The notes below the pieces were generated by a model, which saw nothing but the letters and a program-made list of their open reading frames with translations, did no database searches and had not been told where the DNA came from. Shown piece after piece: positions 36,101 through 50,100 of a stretch of 64,000 nt of DNA (the first letter of the stretch is position 1; every line of letters starts with the position of its first letter). The stretch is taken from NCBI RefSeq assembly GCF_004193775.1, contig NC_041019.1, forward strand, positions 51,869,928 through 51,933,927, read 5' to 3'. A program made the translations under genes and the position numbers. The DNA is from Glycine soja (lineage: Eukaryota; Streptophyta; Magnoliopsida; Fabales; Fabaceae).

Positions 36101-39100
36101 CTCCACTCATAATTGAAAATAATATCATGGATGTTACGTACGATTAAGACAGTTTCGATTGGACCGCCGTCACGCCAGGTTTCTTGTCTTTTGTTTGCCC
36201 ACGTATCAATCTTATCAAAAATCTTTTTTCTTTTTTACGTCATATCTTTTTTATTATCGTATCAACCTTTTTTTCCTGAATCAAAAATAACATGCCTATC
36301 CAATCCAAGGAATTAGAAACTATTCGGAATACTTAACCTAAAAATTTTATATATAGAATCAAACATACTTTAATAATATTGCAGTAACTATACATCCAAA
36401 TTTTATAATACAACTTTGCATAGTAGTTTATAATTTATTAACATATACAATGATAAAACTTAAACTCATAATATAAAAACACGTACATAATGAAACTATG
36501 ATATTTTTTAATAAAAAATATGTGTTTTGAGAATACCTTAAACGTTAAACACATGCATGTTTTTAGTAAATCTTCTTAATGCAAAATGTTACATAGACAT
36601 TTAATATGTTATTTTACACCTAGATAAAGAAAAATAAAAAAATATATAAATTTACAATATGATAAATAAAAAAAATATAAAAAAAAATGAGATATTATTG
36701 AGGTGTTTAAAATATTATGGTGTTTGCATATCATTGGTGGCTCAAGTAGAGCCATATTTGTTCAACCGGCTCATCAGTTGCATTTCTATCATTTACCTGT
36801 ATATCTCTCCCATCAACAAGTAACTGACCACTACCGGTACTGTGTATTTAATCGGAAGAGAAACTTAATTTTATATGATACTTCTTTTAGTCATTTGAAA
36901 ATTATATTTAACAAAAAAAAATGCATTTTGAGTCTCTGGTTAATAACTAAAAATACTTCTTATAATCTTTTAGTTTTAAAGATAAAAATAAATAAAACTT
37001 TGTAAAAAACTAAAAAACTATCATGTTTATACGAATTTAAAATACATCTATGCTGCATACATATGAAAATCCTCTAAAGAAAACATAATAGGAAAATGTT
37101 TTCAAAAATGAAAATTGACACGTGATTTTTTCCGGAGTTTTGTAAAATAAATTGTTTTGAAATAAAAAACAATTACACGTAACATTCTCAAAATAAATTA
37201 ATTTGATTGAAATATTCATTTATTATGTAATTATATTAAATTTATGATTAATTTACTTAATGACCAAATGTAGCTACATTTTATTTTTAAACGTGATTAA
37301 CATGAATGTCAATTCTTAAGGTAATTTTTAGGCAAATTAACTGATTTTCACTATTATAGTAATTTAGATATTAATTAATAAAAGTTAGATCGCAAATAAA
37401 ACAATAAAAATCAATGATATTTTATCATAATTCAAATATGTATTTTAGTATATTCAAAGAAATTCTTCCATATACTTTCATAGAAAATATTTTTTTAATT
37501 ATTATAAAACTTTATCACAATTTAAAATATAATGTATTTTGAAAGATCTCTAAATAAGATTTTAATTTAATAACTTTCATATTTTTAATTAATATTATTT
37601 ATTTATTAAATTTCATATTAATTAAAGTGTGGATAACGAATACATATATAAAAAATTAGGTATATCCAACAAAAAGTGACATGGATATTAAATTTATATT
37701 TCACAAGGGTATTAATTTAGGTACGGATTTTTTTAAGTGTTTGTATGAGAGTGGATACTACATTACACTACTCATACATTACATATTATTATCCCTAATT
37801 ATAGGAAATAAAATTTAATATTATAGTATATTGTAAATATGAAATGCTCGTAATAATTTAAATTCTTATTTTTATTTTTCTTCATGTTTTATTTTTTTAA
37901 AAATATAACAAGTAATCAAATATTTTTCAATTTGTACCGGTCAATAGTGATTAATAATTTAAATTTTATCATACTTTATGATACATGATCGATATGTAAC
38001 ACAATTTTTTTTATCCATGGCATGCAAAGTTTGAATTTAGATTTTAATTAAAAAATATAAAGTTAAAAATGTTCTTTCATAAAAATATTTTATTGTATTT
38101 TTAATTGTAACTAATAAATCTTATTTTAGATTCCTTGAAATATTATTTCATGACAATTATTTAAATTACTACCTTACATTACTCAATTAATTTTTACTCC
38201 TGTCACTCTTTGTATTTTAAAAACGATAGTATAAAATATATATAATCAACTATGTACTAATATAATGAACAACAATAATTAAAAATTAGAAATGTTATAC
38301 TTTAATTGTAAATAATTATTAATGCGTTTTTTAAAAAAAATTATTTATATTTAAGATATTTTATAAAAATATTCATAAAAATATTTAATTTGTGTCATGC
38401 AGAGATCACGCAATCTAGTTTAATATATAGAGACTTTAGAGAGATGAGGAGTAATGAAAAATTAACTTAGATGCACATATATACATGCCCACACACATAA
38501 AACTGTAATTTACACGGATCAATTGTTCAAATGATATTTTTGGTCTCTATTTTTTATGAGATGCCCTCGAAGGAATGGTCTCTCCTTTTTATATAAAGTC
38601 TTATAGTTATATCAACCTTTTGTAAAAAAAAAAAAAATCTCAATTTATAATATATGTTATTTTTGTCTCCTTTTTTGGTTTGTGTGTGTCGTGTCAATGA
38701 CATTTTTTATTGCCAAAAAGAGAAATTTAATGTTGTTTAAAATTATATTTATCAATTAAATTAAAACTACCAAAATTAATAAAAAAAGAGAGAAAAAATT
38801 CTCGATCTCTTGATGTATGCTGTTGATACTCGTGCCAACACAACACAAGACACAACTAGACCTTTAATGTCACGGGATATGTGTCCTACAACATGCAACA
38901 ATATCAACTCCTCCCATTAATTACCTCATTTATGTCGAAAATTCCCTTGCTATGTACTTAACTTGCTAGCACTTACTTCACTATTTGCATGTATGTCATG
39001 CTCAGTGCCCACTCTGATACTTCTGTTTTGTCCACATGTGCTTTGTCTAACGATGGGAACTTGCAAACATGCATCTTCATGGTTAGGGCCCTTACGATTT

Positions 39101-39460
39101 ATTTATATATGCAGTACTACTTTCCTAGCCATTGTGTTTTTATATGTGTTGGAATGGAATTAATTAATTAATATTAATAATGTACTAGCTTATTCTTTCA
39201 AGCACCATCATATAAATCCTAAACAAAATTTTCATGTCCCTAATGTTCTTTGTACCCGTTGTTGAGGGTGCATTACTTAATTTACTCTTTTAAAAGAAAA
39301 TTCATTCTGACTCTTACCAAATGTTTTAATAATTTGTGACATATATAGGTAAGTAGAGATGCAAATTCCAAGACTAAAAAACAGACGCAGTCATATCTTT
39401 GTAAAAAGCAGTTGTGTTTTGTGTGTGCGACCCTTATAGGTATATATACACGATGCGTAC
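33175..39460. other. Intergenic, AT-rich, no supported gene
   Basis: Frames at 33370, 35334, 35523, 36113, 36703 and 38963 are short and featureless. CCCTTGTGCTCCAA(A/G)TT occurs at about 35345 and again near 35685. Around 35745-35965, CTTAAGACC-like ends face each other in an AT-rich interior, which may be an old MITE. GAGA-rich and A/T-rich stretches dominate. Confidence 0.5.
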
Positions 39461-40013
39461 TAGGGGTGGGTAAGCAGGTCGACTCGTTTTGTTTAAGACC
39501 CGTCCGCATAAGTTTATAGTTTATATTGGCTGTGGACTGGGGCAGTTCATCCGCATTCATACACGGACTAAATAAATTGGTTCATCCTCGTCACGCGGAC
39601 CTCGTGGGTCAAACGGACCGATCCACGAGCTTAATTTTAAAAGAATTTCAATTTCAATAAAAATACAACACAATCAAATTAAATTCAATATAAATGTAAA
39701 TAAAATCTTAACAATTAGTCAATTACATCAATAAAATAAATAATGTCTTAACAAAAAAAAATTAAGCAATAAATCTAAAATATGAAACTTAAACATCTCC
39801 AACAACAAATGATTCCATATTTGAAGCAATAAAATTATAATGCGGGCAACCCGCAGACCTCACGGATCAAACCCACATAGTCTGCGGATTAAGCGAGACG
39901 GGTCCAAAAATATGACATAATTATTGATTATTTAAAAAAATTGATCTGTTACCCGCACAAACCACGAACTTTGTGGGCCAGTACATAAACCTAGATCCGT
40001 TTAACCACTAATA
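39461..40013. mobile_element. Non-autonomous hAT-like element
   Basis: The left end is TAGGGGTGGGTAAGCAGG and the right end, reverse-complemented, is TATTAGTGGTTAAACGGA. This is the degenerate terminal pattern of plant hAT elements. Flanks of 8 bp match at six positions (ATGCGTAC at 39453-39460, GTGCATAC at 40014-40021), and 8 bp is the hAT duplication length. The subterminal regions are rich in GACCCG, GCGGAC, GGGTC and similar short words, and the interior is AT-rich. At 553 bp it cannot encode a transposase. Confidence 0.65.
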
Positions 40014-40021
40014 GTGCATAC

Positions 40022-43000
40022 ATGAGTTTGGACAAAGGATGCACCATGTGCTCCCCAAGTTTGAATTCTCAACGTGCATGCGGAATATAAATCGTAGGAT
40101 GTATTTAACTGACAATCAACGACTATGGTGAGATTGTCCTATTCGGTTATTATATGTGTAAAATTGAGCATTTTTTTAAAAAAATTAAGGCACGTGGAAT
40201 TAAATAATCCCTAATAAATTTTTATTGTAGTTATTTTTCATTATCATATTTGAATAAGTTCTATGAAGATGTGTACTAATATAAGACATTTGTTGTGCTT
40301 GACTCATTTTGTTAATAAAAGTTTCCTATTAGCTTTTCCAAAAAAAAATGTTTTGTGAAGAAATCTAGTAAAATGTATAAACCAGGATTTGGTCATCTTT
40401 CTATATGTTATTCTAGGCTAGTTTCATACATTCACGGTATATTTTACTGACGTAACTCATATTTCAATTAGTTTGTGATAGACAGTTGAAGTATTTTAAG
40501 AAAAAAGGACTCAAAATATGCTAAAACTGAAAATCTATGGTTTTGATGAATTACAATTTTGTCTATGGAGTTAAGATTTTGTGTGCCAATGAATTTCATC
40601 ATAACCATATTGTGTTCTTCAAGATTGAGCGTTGATTTGACTCCAAACTTTCATCATGGTCGTATTAATATATTTGAATATGAAAAACACATCAAAATCA
40701 AAATCAATATTTTATTTATTCACAAAGTAGTCAAATTAGTTAAAAATATATAAATGATTTATACCTACATATAAACTTGGAAGATGCTTTCGCTTATAAT
40801 AAATTATTAATATTATTTTGTTGATCAAAAGTGTTCAATTATAATATTGAATCATACTTTATTATTCTTGATATTCTTTAATTATAAAACAGACAAGAAA
40901 GCAAGCAGCAAAGGACAATCGTTGATTTTCTTTTCACCGTAATATATTACACAGTATTACATCATTCAAGAGAGAGAGAGAGAAAGATGATGTTACCAAT
41001 GGATGATGATAAGGTGTTTGACATTGTTGTCATTGGAAGAACTATGAGGTATTTTAAGGTTTTTTTTTTATATAAAAATAGATTAAAAATTAAAACTAAT
41101 TATCATGATAGATTGGTCAACAAAATATTTATTAAAATGAGTAATTTTTAACACGTGCATATCAAGTATGTATTTAGTATTGGTCAAATTGATCCAAAAT
41201 ACCTATTTTAGATTATAAAACATAAAAATAGAAAAAAATTATTTAATTATAAATAATAATTTTTTTAAAAAATAAATTTAAATAAACTCACCCATATTTT
41301 ATTTTTATTCCTATATACTTTGTTAATCTTTAAGTTAATATTATAAAATATAATTAAAAGAATATGAGTATATTATAATTACAAAGTTTATAATAAAATA
41401 TGATTGTAGGGAGAAATGTTAAACAATAACAGGAGCACGACTACAATTGCAATTTTAATTTTATTTTGTTTTAAAAATATGTTTGTTTGATAAAATAATC
41501 TATTTTACCATTAGAGTCTAGTTGGTTGGTTGAATAGGATGTGAGTTGTTATAAACTCTTGAGTTAATTCATACGGACGAAAATAAAATTAATAGTATTT
41601 TAGATAAATTAATATTATGACTAAATGAATCTTATTTATTATAATACAAATATGTAATATAAATATCACGATTTTTATGTATCATTATTTGCAGTATATT
41701 ATAATAATACTAAAATAATACTCTTATCCCTTTATTTTCCGTTACCAAAATAAATAATATTACTTCATTTGTTAATAACAATGTGTACCCCTTTTTTCAA
41801 GTTATACATTTATACTATTATAATAGCCTCATCAATATAACACATATAATTGATTGAGGTGAAAATAAATTACTATAAAATCAAGAATCTAATACATATA
41901 TTTTGTGTCAACTTGACATTAAATTGAGTAAAAATATGATATTCAATCTAATCATTAAATAGATGTTTAGCTATCTCTTATGGGAGGAGAAACAAAAAAC
42001 ACAAGGTGGGTTGATCAAGAATGTTTCAAGGATGAAGGACTCAAAACAAGATAAAGATGAAAAATCATGGCCGTGATGATGAATTTTTATGCAACTGATA
42101 ATTTTGTACATGGAGTCAAGATTTTGCACGACAATGAATATGAAAAACACATCAAAATTATTGTTTTATTTATTCAAAAAGTAGTGAAAAGTGGTCTTTT
42201 AAAAAAATATTAAATTAAAAACAAAATAAAAATATAAAATTTGTTGTAAGGTTCTTAAGTTTGAATTGTAAGCATAAAAAAAAACAAATTTAATTAGTTG
42301 ATATGGCTATGTAATCCACATGATATTCCATAATTTATATATAATACACCTTTGTGACTTATTTTAAAGTCACAACAACAAAGTAACAAACTTATTTGAT
42401 AGTTTTAATGAGATGTTAAGGAGTAGGACACATTATTGCAAATGTGGGGAATACAGTTATTAATATTCCAATTGAATAAATGAGGTTGTGAAATTTTGTG
42501 GTGCGGTTTTGTCGGGGAGCAAAGGAGAGGGATGATCATGGTTTTATGAAATGTATGTTGGAAGTAGTCAACTTTATTGTTAGCACATTAGTTATATTCT
42601 TGAATAGTATAAATAAAATATAACCCTTGATGCAAAGTTTATTTTCTTATGTGCATTTACATAGCTTCTTTGTAATCTTTTTGCTATTTACTCTAAAGTT
42701 AGGTACCGCTGGAACCAGTTTTTAATGAATTTGTTTATTGATTTTTGGCTTCTAAAAAATGATAATAATTACGAAGCTGAATTCATTTTTTTTAGGAAAC
42801 AATTTAAATTTGTAAATTTAAATCTCTATAATATTGTTTAGAGTTAAAAATGATTTTGTCTTATTTTTATGATGCTCTTTGAAATTAAAGATGTATTCTG
42901 AAAATTATAAATTTGTTTTCTCTTTTAAGATTATAATGTTAGGTTTATATATAAAGATTCTTAAGAAAAGAAGAATTATCCAGCCTAAAAGGGGATTCAT

Positions 43001-43639
43001 TATCCTAGATAAGAGAGGGGGATCATGTTGAGAAAAAAATTACAAATTTGTTCAGTTTGTCTTAAAAGATCATGGATATAGAAATGAGAGTTCGAACCAC
43101 GTTAAATAAATTTGTGATTCTTTTTTATTTCATTTATGACATTATCTCTTGTTTTTGATTATGTGATTTTTGAGTAATAATCATATGGGTCTATTTTTTT
43201 TTCCCAACAACAATTTCATTTCTTTGACATGTCTTGTTTAAGGTAGCTAAAGATAAGACCAATGTAGAAGACATTCCAAAAAACCTCTCAATGTACAACA
43301 TGCAAATGGCCTATATCTTTGCCTACTTCTTCGTCCTTTTTTTATGGCTTGTTCGCAAGGATATTAGCTATGACCTATTAGGATGAAGATGAGAGTTGTA
43401 CCCCTATAACAAGCATTGAGGAATTATATGCAAGGAAAGATGTGACATACAAACACATTTGGACAAGGTTTGATGCTAAAGGGTGAGTTAAATATTGTTT
43501 GTTTAAATAGGGTTGGTTATTTGTTAGGATAGAGTTAATTAGTGTTTGTTTGGAGTGGGTAACATTGTTTTCCTAACATCTGAGTAATCATTGCAACTTT
43601 ATTTTCGGGTGGGCGATTTTTTTGGTTAAGTGGTTTACA
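40022..43639. other. Intergenic, with a diverged local duplication and a possible exon fragment
   Basis: No intact gene. Segments 40505-40735 and 42034-42190 are diverged copies of each other (GGACTCAAAA, GGAGT(T/C)AAGATTTTG, AATATGAAAAACACATCAAA). The second is about 75 bases shorter. At 40987-41048 a short frame, MMLPMDDDKVFDIVVIGRTM, ends at a possible GT donor and is discussed in the findings. The rest is AT-rich. Confidence 0.5.
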
Positions 43640-43990
43640 TTAACCCATGGTTTTTTAAACCAGACCGAACAATTTAATCGATTGAATCGGAAATCAAGAA
43701 TCGATTAGTTGACCGATCCAAAAGCTCTAAAAATTTTGGACACTTCAAAACTAGTAGAAACTAGTCAAAAACCACTCAAATCGGTATAAAATCAGAGTTG
43801 AACCAGCATAATAAACCAAGATTGAATCAGTTGTTTTTAATTTGTTTTCTTTTTAGCTTTTTTGAAGAAAAAAAATCTAAAATATTTTTAAGATAAATAA
43901 AATACATTCTTAAATATTTCACATAAGTGTCAACTATTTTCTCAACTATTATTAGTTTTTATCTTATAAAACATATAATTCAATCATTTA
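43640..43990. repeat. Old dispersed repeat with a diverged relative at 55210-55470
   Basis: The stretch has GGTTTTTTAAACCAGACCGA at its left end, repeated 'aa(a/c)c' words, and a tail AAGATAAATAAAATACATTC, TTAAATATTTCA, AAGTGTCAACTATTT. The region 55210-55470 has a comparable head (TTGTTTTAAAAATCATATTG) and tail (AAGATAAATAAAAACACCTA, TTAAATATCGTACAAGT). No coding content and no defined ends. Confidence 0.4.
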
Positions 43991-44099
43991 TACCACTATA
44001 ATTATTTAGATCCTAATTCTTTAATTATATTATTTTATTACTTAGAATATTATATAATATTAAAAAATATAAAACCGATTCATTGAACCTTAAATAGTA

Positions 44100-45405
44100 C
44101 TTTCACCTGTCCAATTTTAAAGACATTGGCTTGAAGACACTTTGCTTGATTTCAAAGCAAAAGACCAAGGTTTTCTTGAGTGATAATCAATAAATGTAAC
44201 AAAATATGAAGATCCACCAAGAGATTTACAATCCATAGTGCAAACATCTGTGTGAACCAAATCTAGGACATTTGATCTCTTATGAGAACTAGAATTATGA
44301 AATGAAACTTTGTTGTGTCCCTACAAAACAATGAGTGCAAATCTTTAAAAGGGCACCTTTTATAGAAAGAGAAATTTGCTTGGTAAGGATGTTATGTCCT
44401 TTCTCACTCAAGTGATCACGGCGCATATGCCATACATCAGTAGATGCTTCTTCTAATGCATTCACCTCCTCACTGTATAACTTTTCAGGCATCCTATAGA
44501 GATCGAGTACCAAGGCTTTCTTTTATCACCACTAGTGACCCTTTGGTGAGCTTGAATATGCCACCACCAATGTAAATGTCATAGCCGTCGATATCCTAAG
44601 CTTTAACTGAAATCAAGTTGAGACGGATGTTAGGGACATGTCTAACATTCTTCAATTGTAGTTTGCACCCAATACTAGTTTCAAGCTAAACATCTCTTAT
44701 ACCAACAATTTGCATATCCTTTCATTTTCCATCTTTATTGTGCCAGAATCACCAACAATGATATAAGGCTCCATAATCAATAACCTAATCAAAATCATGA
44801 CGTTCTAGAGTTATCATCATAGATAATGTAAACATCACTATCAGATGCAACTACAGATGTGTCTTTGTCATTTTTCTTCTCCATGTCTTAATTTCTTTCC
44901 CCTGACTTATCTCTCTTGAGCAATCTGCAATGTCTTTTGATATGTCTCTTGTTGCCATTGCCACAATGATAGCATCTCACTTCTTTTCTAGCCCTGGCTT
45001 GCTTCTTAACTTACTATGCCTGTTAGAGTTTTCATGCTTTTGAAATTTTCTGGATTACATTCTCCCCTGTGAATCTGCAACAAGTGCTTTTGATTGAGTA
45101 GAAGTAATACTCAAACACTCCGTCCTTTTGGCTTCTTCATTTAAGATGCTATCTTTTAGCATTGACATTGACAACTTCCCATTTGGAGCTGAATTAGTCA
45201 GTGTCACAACATGGACTTCCCAATCCCAGCTATCGAGCAAGGAATTGAACAACAACAAAGCTCGCAACTCATAATCTAATTTAATATATGTAACTGTCAA
45301 CTGATTCATAGTATTGTAAAAAATTCTCATATTCTCTGTCATCGAATGCCCTTCAGTGTGTTCCATATTCACCAACTTGTGGATAAAAAATATTTGTGAA
45401 AACAC
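44100..45405 (-). pseudogene. Ty1/copia gag to integrase remnant
   Basis: On the minus strand, 45405-45055 encodes a Gag C-terminal part (ELRALLLFNSL, then DSILNEEAKR). It is followed by a damaged zinc-knuckle region, then at 44513-44295 a GAG-pre-integrase domain (DVWHMRRDHLSEKGHNIL, then CTHCFVG). At about 44290-44110 there are integrase words (LDLVHTDVC, then GGSSYFVTFID). Stops and frame changes separate the pieces, the zinc knuckle is degraded, and no LTRs were found. The remnant is older than and unrelated in strand to the copia element at 28122. It lies about 480 bases downstream of the U-box gene's stop. Confidence 0.82.
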
Positions 45406-45883
45406 TTCTTATTATTATAATTTTTATTATGACAACAAATTAGTCTCCAATTTTAATTTATGACCTTATCAAACTAACTATTTAAAAAATAAGTACGATA
45501 GTAAAACAAAGAATAGTATATCATTAAAACTAAAATTGATCGCATTGATAGATTAAATCTTGGATATATATATATTTGTTCCCAACTTCGGGATACCATG
45601 AATCTGTACTATTTTATTGTGCCTTGAGACTAGAAAAGGATGGTTATATATTTGATGTAGTCTTATTTACTTATATTGCAAAATGAATTTAAAAATCAAT
45701 CTTTAACATATTTTCATCAGGATTTCAAATTTTAAAAAGAAATACATATTTATTGTAACTAATATAATGAAAAAGAAGTTTAATTACACTTTTTCACTGT
45801 ACTTTGTACATCAGGATATATGAAAAAATTAGTTTAATTTGCTATGAAGTAATACAGTTATACCTACATTGGAGAAAGCAAGA

Positions 45884-48800
45884 TTAAATTTGCTCGCTCC
45901 TGCTAATGAGATCTAAGATTGCATTTGCTTTCCTCTGTGCTCTATTTGTTCCATTTTGTTTTATCTCCATTAAATACTCATACACTCCAAACTGAAGTGC
46001 TGCCAATGTAAAGGATGAGTTACTTGAGCACAACTCAAGAAGAACAGATGCTGCACATTCCTTGTTCTTTGGACTCCCTTCTCTCATGAACTCAACAAGG
46101 GTTTCAATAAAACTAAGTTGTCCAATCTCTTGTCTTGCTTCTGAATTTGATACAAGGAGTAACAAAATGGAGAGAGCCTCATCAATCATGCCCAAGTTTC
46201 TGTCCTTGAGCAATTGAAGCAAGGGTGTCACAATGCCAGCTCTAATGGCCCTACCTTTATTTGCATGGTTGATAGATAAGTTAAAAAGAGCTGTCACAGC
46301 ATCTTTCTTCCCTCTAATTGTTCCATTCCTCAACAAATCCACCAAAGGCGGGTACCCATTTGATTGACCAACAATCTCTTTAATCTCATCAAGCATTGAC
46401 AAGCTGAATAAAGCTGCGGCTGAGTTCTCCTTAGCCACACAACTACCATTCTCCAAAACTTCTATGATAGCTGGAATGGCACCTTCTGTGGATATAAGAC
46501 TCTTGTTACCCTCATCAATTGATAAATTCAAAAGTGCTGTTACTGCATGTTCTTGTATTTTTGAATCTGGATAGGACAAAAGTTGCACTAGAGGTGGTAT
46601 TCCTCCATGTTCAGCAACCAAAACTCTGTTCTCGGGATTTTCCTTTGATAGCATACGTATCTTCTCCACTGCTTTTCTCTGCTCTTCTAAATGAATAGAT
46701 GACAGGCTCTCAACCAAAGCTGGAATTTCCTCTTTGCTGTCTATAGGACAGCTTTCTGGACCTGAAGAATTGTATTTTTTAGGAAGTTTGAAGTTGTTGT
46801 TCTCACACCATTCTTCAATCAAGCTTTTCAAGGCACGGTTTGGTGCCAATGACAAGTGTTCCAAAGGTTGCCTGGTCTTTGGGCATGTGTTATGGTTGGA
46901 TTGGAACCACTTCTTTATGCTTTCCCTTTCATATGTCTACGATAATCACAAGAAAACAATTTTGTCAGTGTCATATATTGAAAAAAGGCATCAGATTTCT
47001 TCATTGAACTCCATCTACCAAACATTAGCTGTTAAAACAACATGCATGATGCCTTTCAACTAAGTGCCTGTTTGGTTTAAGTTTATTTTGAAGTAATATA
47101 TTTTCAAACATTAATGTTCTTAAGTCTGGGTTTAGTCTAACTCAACCGAGAAAGTTGACTTGTGAGGTGAGGATTGTTCAAGCCTTAAGTAGCTCTACTA
47201 GCAATATCTATAATGATGTGCCATAATTGTTTGATTCCTCTCGAGAAGAGTGTTAATATTATTTAACACACTCTTTTTAACATACTCTCTTCTATTAACT
47301 AAAATTTATTAAAAATATAAAATTAAGAATGAGACTCATAAAATAAGAAGTGAGAGAGACAATTTTGTGATTTTAAATAAAGTTCAGCTAATAATAGGTA
47401 GCCAAAGAAAATCCATTCAAGAACTACATGAGTACCTGTCCACTTGTTACAATGACAGGATCTGTCATGATTTCTAGTGTAATTGGGCAGAGAAACTCAT
47501 GAGGGATGACCAAAGAGGTGCACCTCTCAAGCATCTTGGGTGCGGCAGGATCATCAAGGATGCCGGTTTCTTCCATGCCTGCAATTCGTTTGAATTTGTT
47601 AAGAAGGTAAATTATTTTCTGGGTGCTCTCAGCCTGTTGCCCTTTTCTTTCTGCAGCAAGGTTCCTAATAGCCAATGTTTCTATATTGAGATCCTCAACA
47701 CTATGAAGCTCCAGCTTTTTAGCCAGCCTCTCAATGATAGCACTATCAGCATTTCTGTCATCATTATCAGAAAACACAACCATCATATCCATTGCAAGTT
47801 CTATGTCCTGTGTATCAGTTCTTCTCCTGGCTCGCTTGAGTTGCACGTGCATTAGCTCAAGCTGAAGCACACAATATAAGATTACCTCAAGATGTATTTA
47901 CACAAAAACACATTTCTTTTATCTATATCATTCGCAATTAGAAAGAAAGAATTATTCAACAGCATATAAACAAAACTCACGAGATCACATAAATACTTTC
48001 ATAAATATATAAACCTTAGAATTCATTTCCAAAAATGAAGAAAAAAATCACGTTTCATACTTGTTCCTTGACTTCATCTGAGATACCCATTTCATCACAA
48101 GGCACATCACCAAACGCTTGGCTTAATTTGTCATACACTTTCTGAAACGTGATCATAACTACCTCGGTTTCCAAAGCCTGAAAAAAAAAAAAAAAAAGAA
48201 TAAATACCCCATTTGCCAAAACTCCTAGAATCCAACTCTTGTAAATATATGAACGCTCAACATTAGTTTTACATCTTCAACACCCATCAACCCATTTTAG
48301 CCATGAAGAAAAACAGCACAAGCATAAACATTCTTAAATTATGCCATGTATAAAAAAAATTCTTAAATTATGCCAAGGACAACTTGTCGCCAAAAGGTAA
48401 AATATTAATAACTCTTACGACAAACATACTTAAATTAAGGCAAATAACATAACTCAAAAATAATCTCATTTCATATCAAGGTTTTAAATCATTATCTCAC
48501 TTTTTCGTCGCAATCTTTGATATTACGAAAATCACATAGAAACAAATACAACTAATGTGCCCACAATTCTAATTGCATTATGAGAAGTCAAAAAACATTA
48601 CAATTGAAATATGTATAATCTTTATTTCTCATCTAATAAAAAAACGTGAAAGAAATTTTACGAGGTGGATCTTGCTTCCTTGGCTACATAGTTTCAACAA
48701 ATCCTTGGCGAACAAAAGCACATCCTTGACTTTGGATAACCAAGTGACGCCGATTTCTGGGAAGGGTTGTGGGAGGTCACGAAGCTCTTCCCAGAGAGGC

Positions 48801-48973
48801 AACATGAGCTTGAAACGGCGCACGAGGTTGTGGCTCTCCTTCCTCTGTGTCCTCCGGTACTCGCCGAATTGAACTATGGATTGGATGACTCTTTGGATCT
48901 CCTCCACTGGGTCATATTTCTCCTCTGATAACTCATCCGATGACACGTCTCTCTCTTCCTCCATCGTCGTCAT
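45884..48973 (-). CDS. PUB15: U-box/ARM-repeat E3 ubiquitin ligase, PUB15-like (4 exons)
   Basis: This is a plant U-box E3 ligase that recruits a ubiquitin-loaded E2 and passes ubiquitin to targets bound by its ARM repeats. Coding exons on the minus strand are 48973-48662, 48177-48061, 47861-47436 and 46936-45884. Each has GT...AG borders and a multiple of three bases, which gives 635 residues. Arabidopsis PUBs of this class are about 630-660. The N-terminal helical domain includes [18 protein letters not shown] (about 37-54). The U-box (about 263-336) has [19 protein letters not shown], then [11 protein letters not shown] and TCPKTRQPL, and is split by intron 3 at ...TSGQ/TYER, as is usual for this group. 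ARM repeats ([15 protein letters not shown] and similar) fill 350-635. A T17 tract precedes the exon 2 acceptor. The start ATG at 48973 is followed by another at 48964. No inactivating change is seen. The match to PUB15 over PUB10/14-type relatives rests on recall of the N-terminus. Confidence 0.92.
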
Positions 48974-49267
48974 CTCCTTCTTTCTCTCTGCCTCAGCCTC
49001 ACGTACCTATGCTACGCCATGCACGCCCGTCGCTGCCTAATAGCTAGAATATTGTTACCAAAACAACGAAAGTGAATTAAGAAAACCATGTTGACAAATG
49101 ATGTAACTAACTGTTTATTAGTTTTCATGGGATTGGTTGATCATATGGGGTTGTCAGTTCCATTCCTACATTGTATGCCTTTGGGGCTTGCCCGTATATT
49201 TCGAGATTAGTGTCTCCCGTGAGCAAAATATTATGCTAAAACACAAATTTAAATATTTTTGTTTCTT

Positions 49268-49326
<59 letters not shown>

Positions 49327-50100
49327 AGGAACATGTGCTTGGCGGGTAATTAATCTGATGATAATTTATGTAAATAAATGTTGAAAAAATATCAATTAAA
49401 CTTAAATAATTTCATTGATTAATTTAAGTTAAAAATTAATTAATTGAGTATAATAAATTAAAATATATTAGAATTAAATTAATCATATATAATTAATATT
49501 TATTAAGGGAAATTTGTAAAAAGAAAATAATCTATTAACATTTTTATAAATAATTAAAATAAAAATTTAAACCATTAAAAAAATGAAATTGACGAGGCGA
49601 TTGTTTGATATATTAATTTTAAGATGAGTTGTTGGAATTTGACTTGGTTAACTAATTGGGAGATTGAAATATTACTAAACTTAAAATAATAACTATTACA
49701 CGTGTGATTGATTAATTGTAAATCATGATGCAAATGTAAATCGTTCAAAGACTTTTATTTGCAAACTTAAAAACTTAATATTGTAAAAGAATCTGATCTT
49801 GGTCAAACTAATGCACGAGCTTTATTGATCATACAATTTCTAATGTTGGATCACATCATGAAATTAAAGAATTCAATTTCTTAACTTTGTTTATTCCGTG
49901 AGTATTTCAGCCAAAATCCAATCCAACTTACCTTATTTGATGTTGTAGACAATACATAGCCTACATTTATGCAATATGGGTATTGACCTGACATTTATGG
50001 CCGTCACCAAGTCTATTGAACTTTTACTTTGTTGTAATTTTCCCTCTAAATATCTATGTTATGTGAGGGATCTTCGTTTATAGTAACTCAAATGTCCATA
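48974..50100. other. Upstream region of the U-box gene
   Basis: The first 250 bases contain the pyrimidine-rich leader and the presumed promoter on the minus strand. I see no clear TATA box. A (TA)n microsatellite follows at 49273-49322. The remainder is AT-rich with no supported gene. Confidence 0.5.
49273..49322. repeat. (AT)n microsatellite
   Basis: About 25 uninterrupted AT units, roughly 300 bases upstream of the U-box gene start. Confidence 0.95.

Noticed and set aside
47499..47855. 118-codon plus frame within the U-box gene
   Set aside because: It is antisense to exon 3 of the U-box gene, whose reading is strongly supported.
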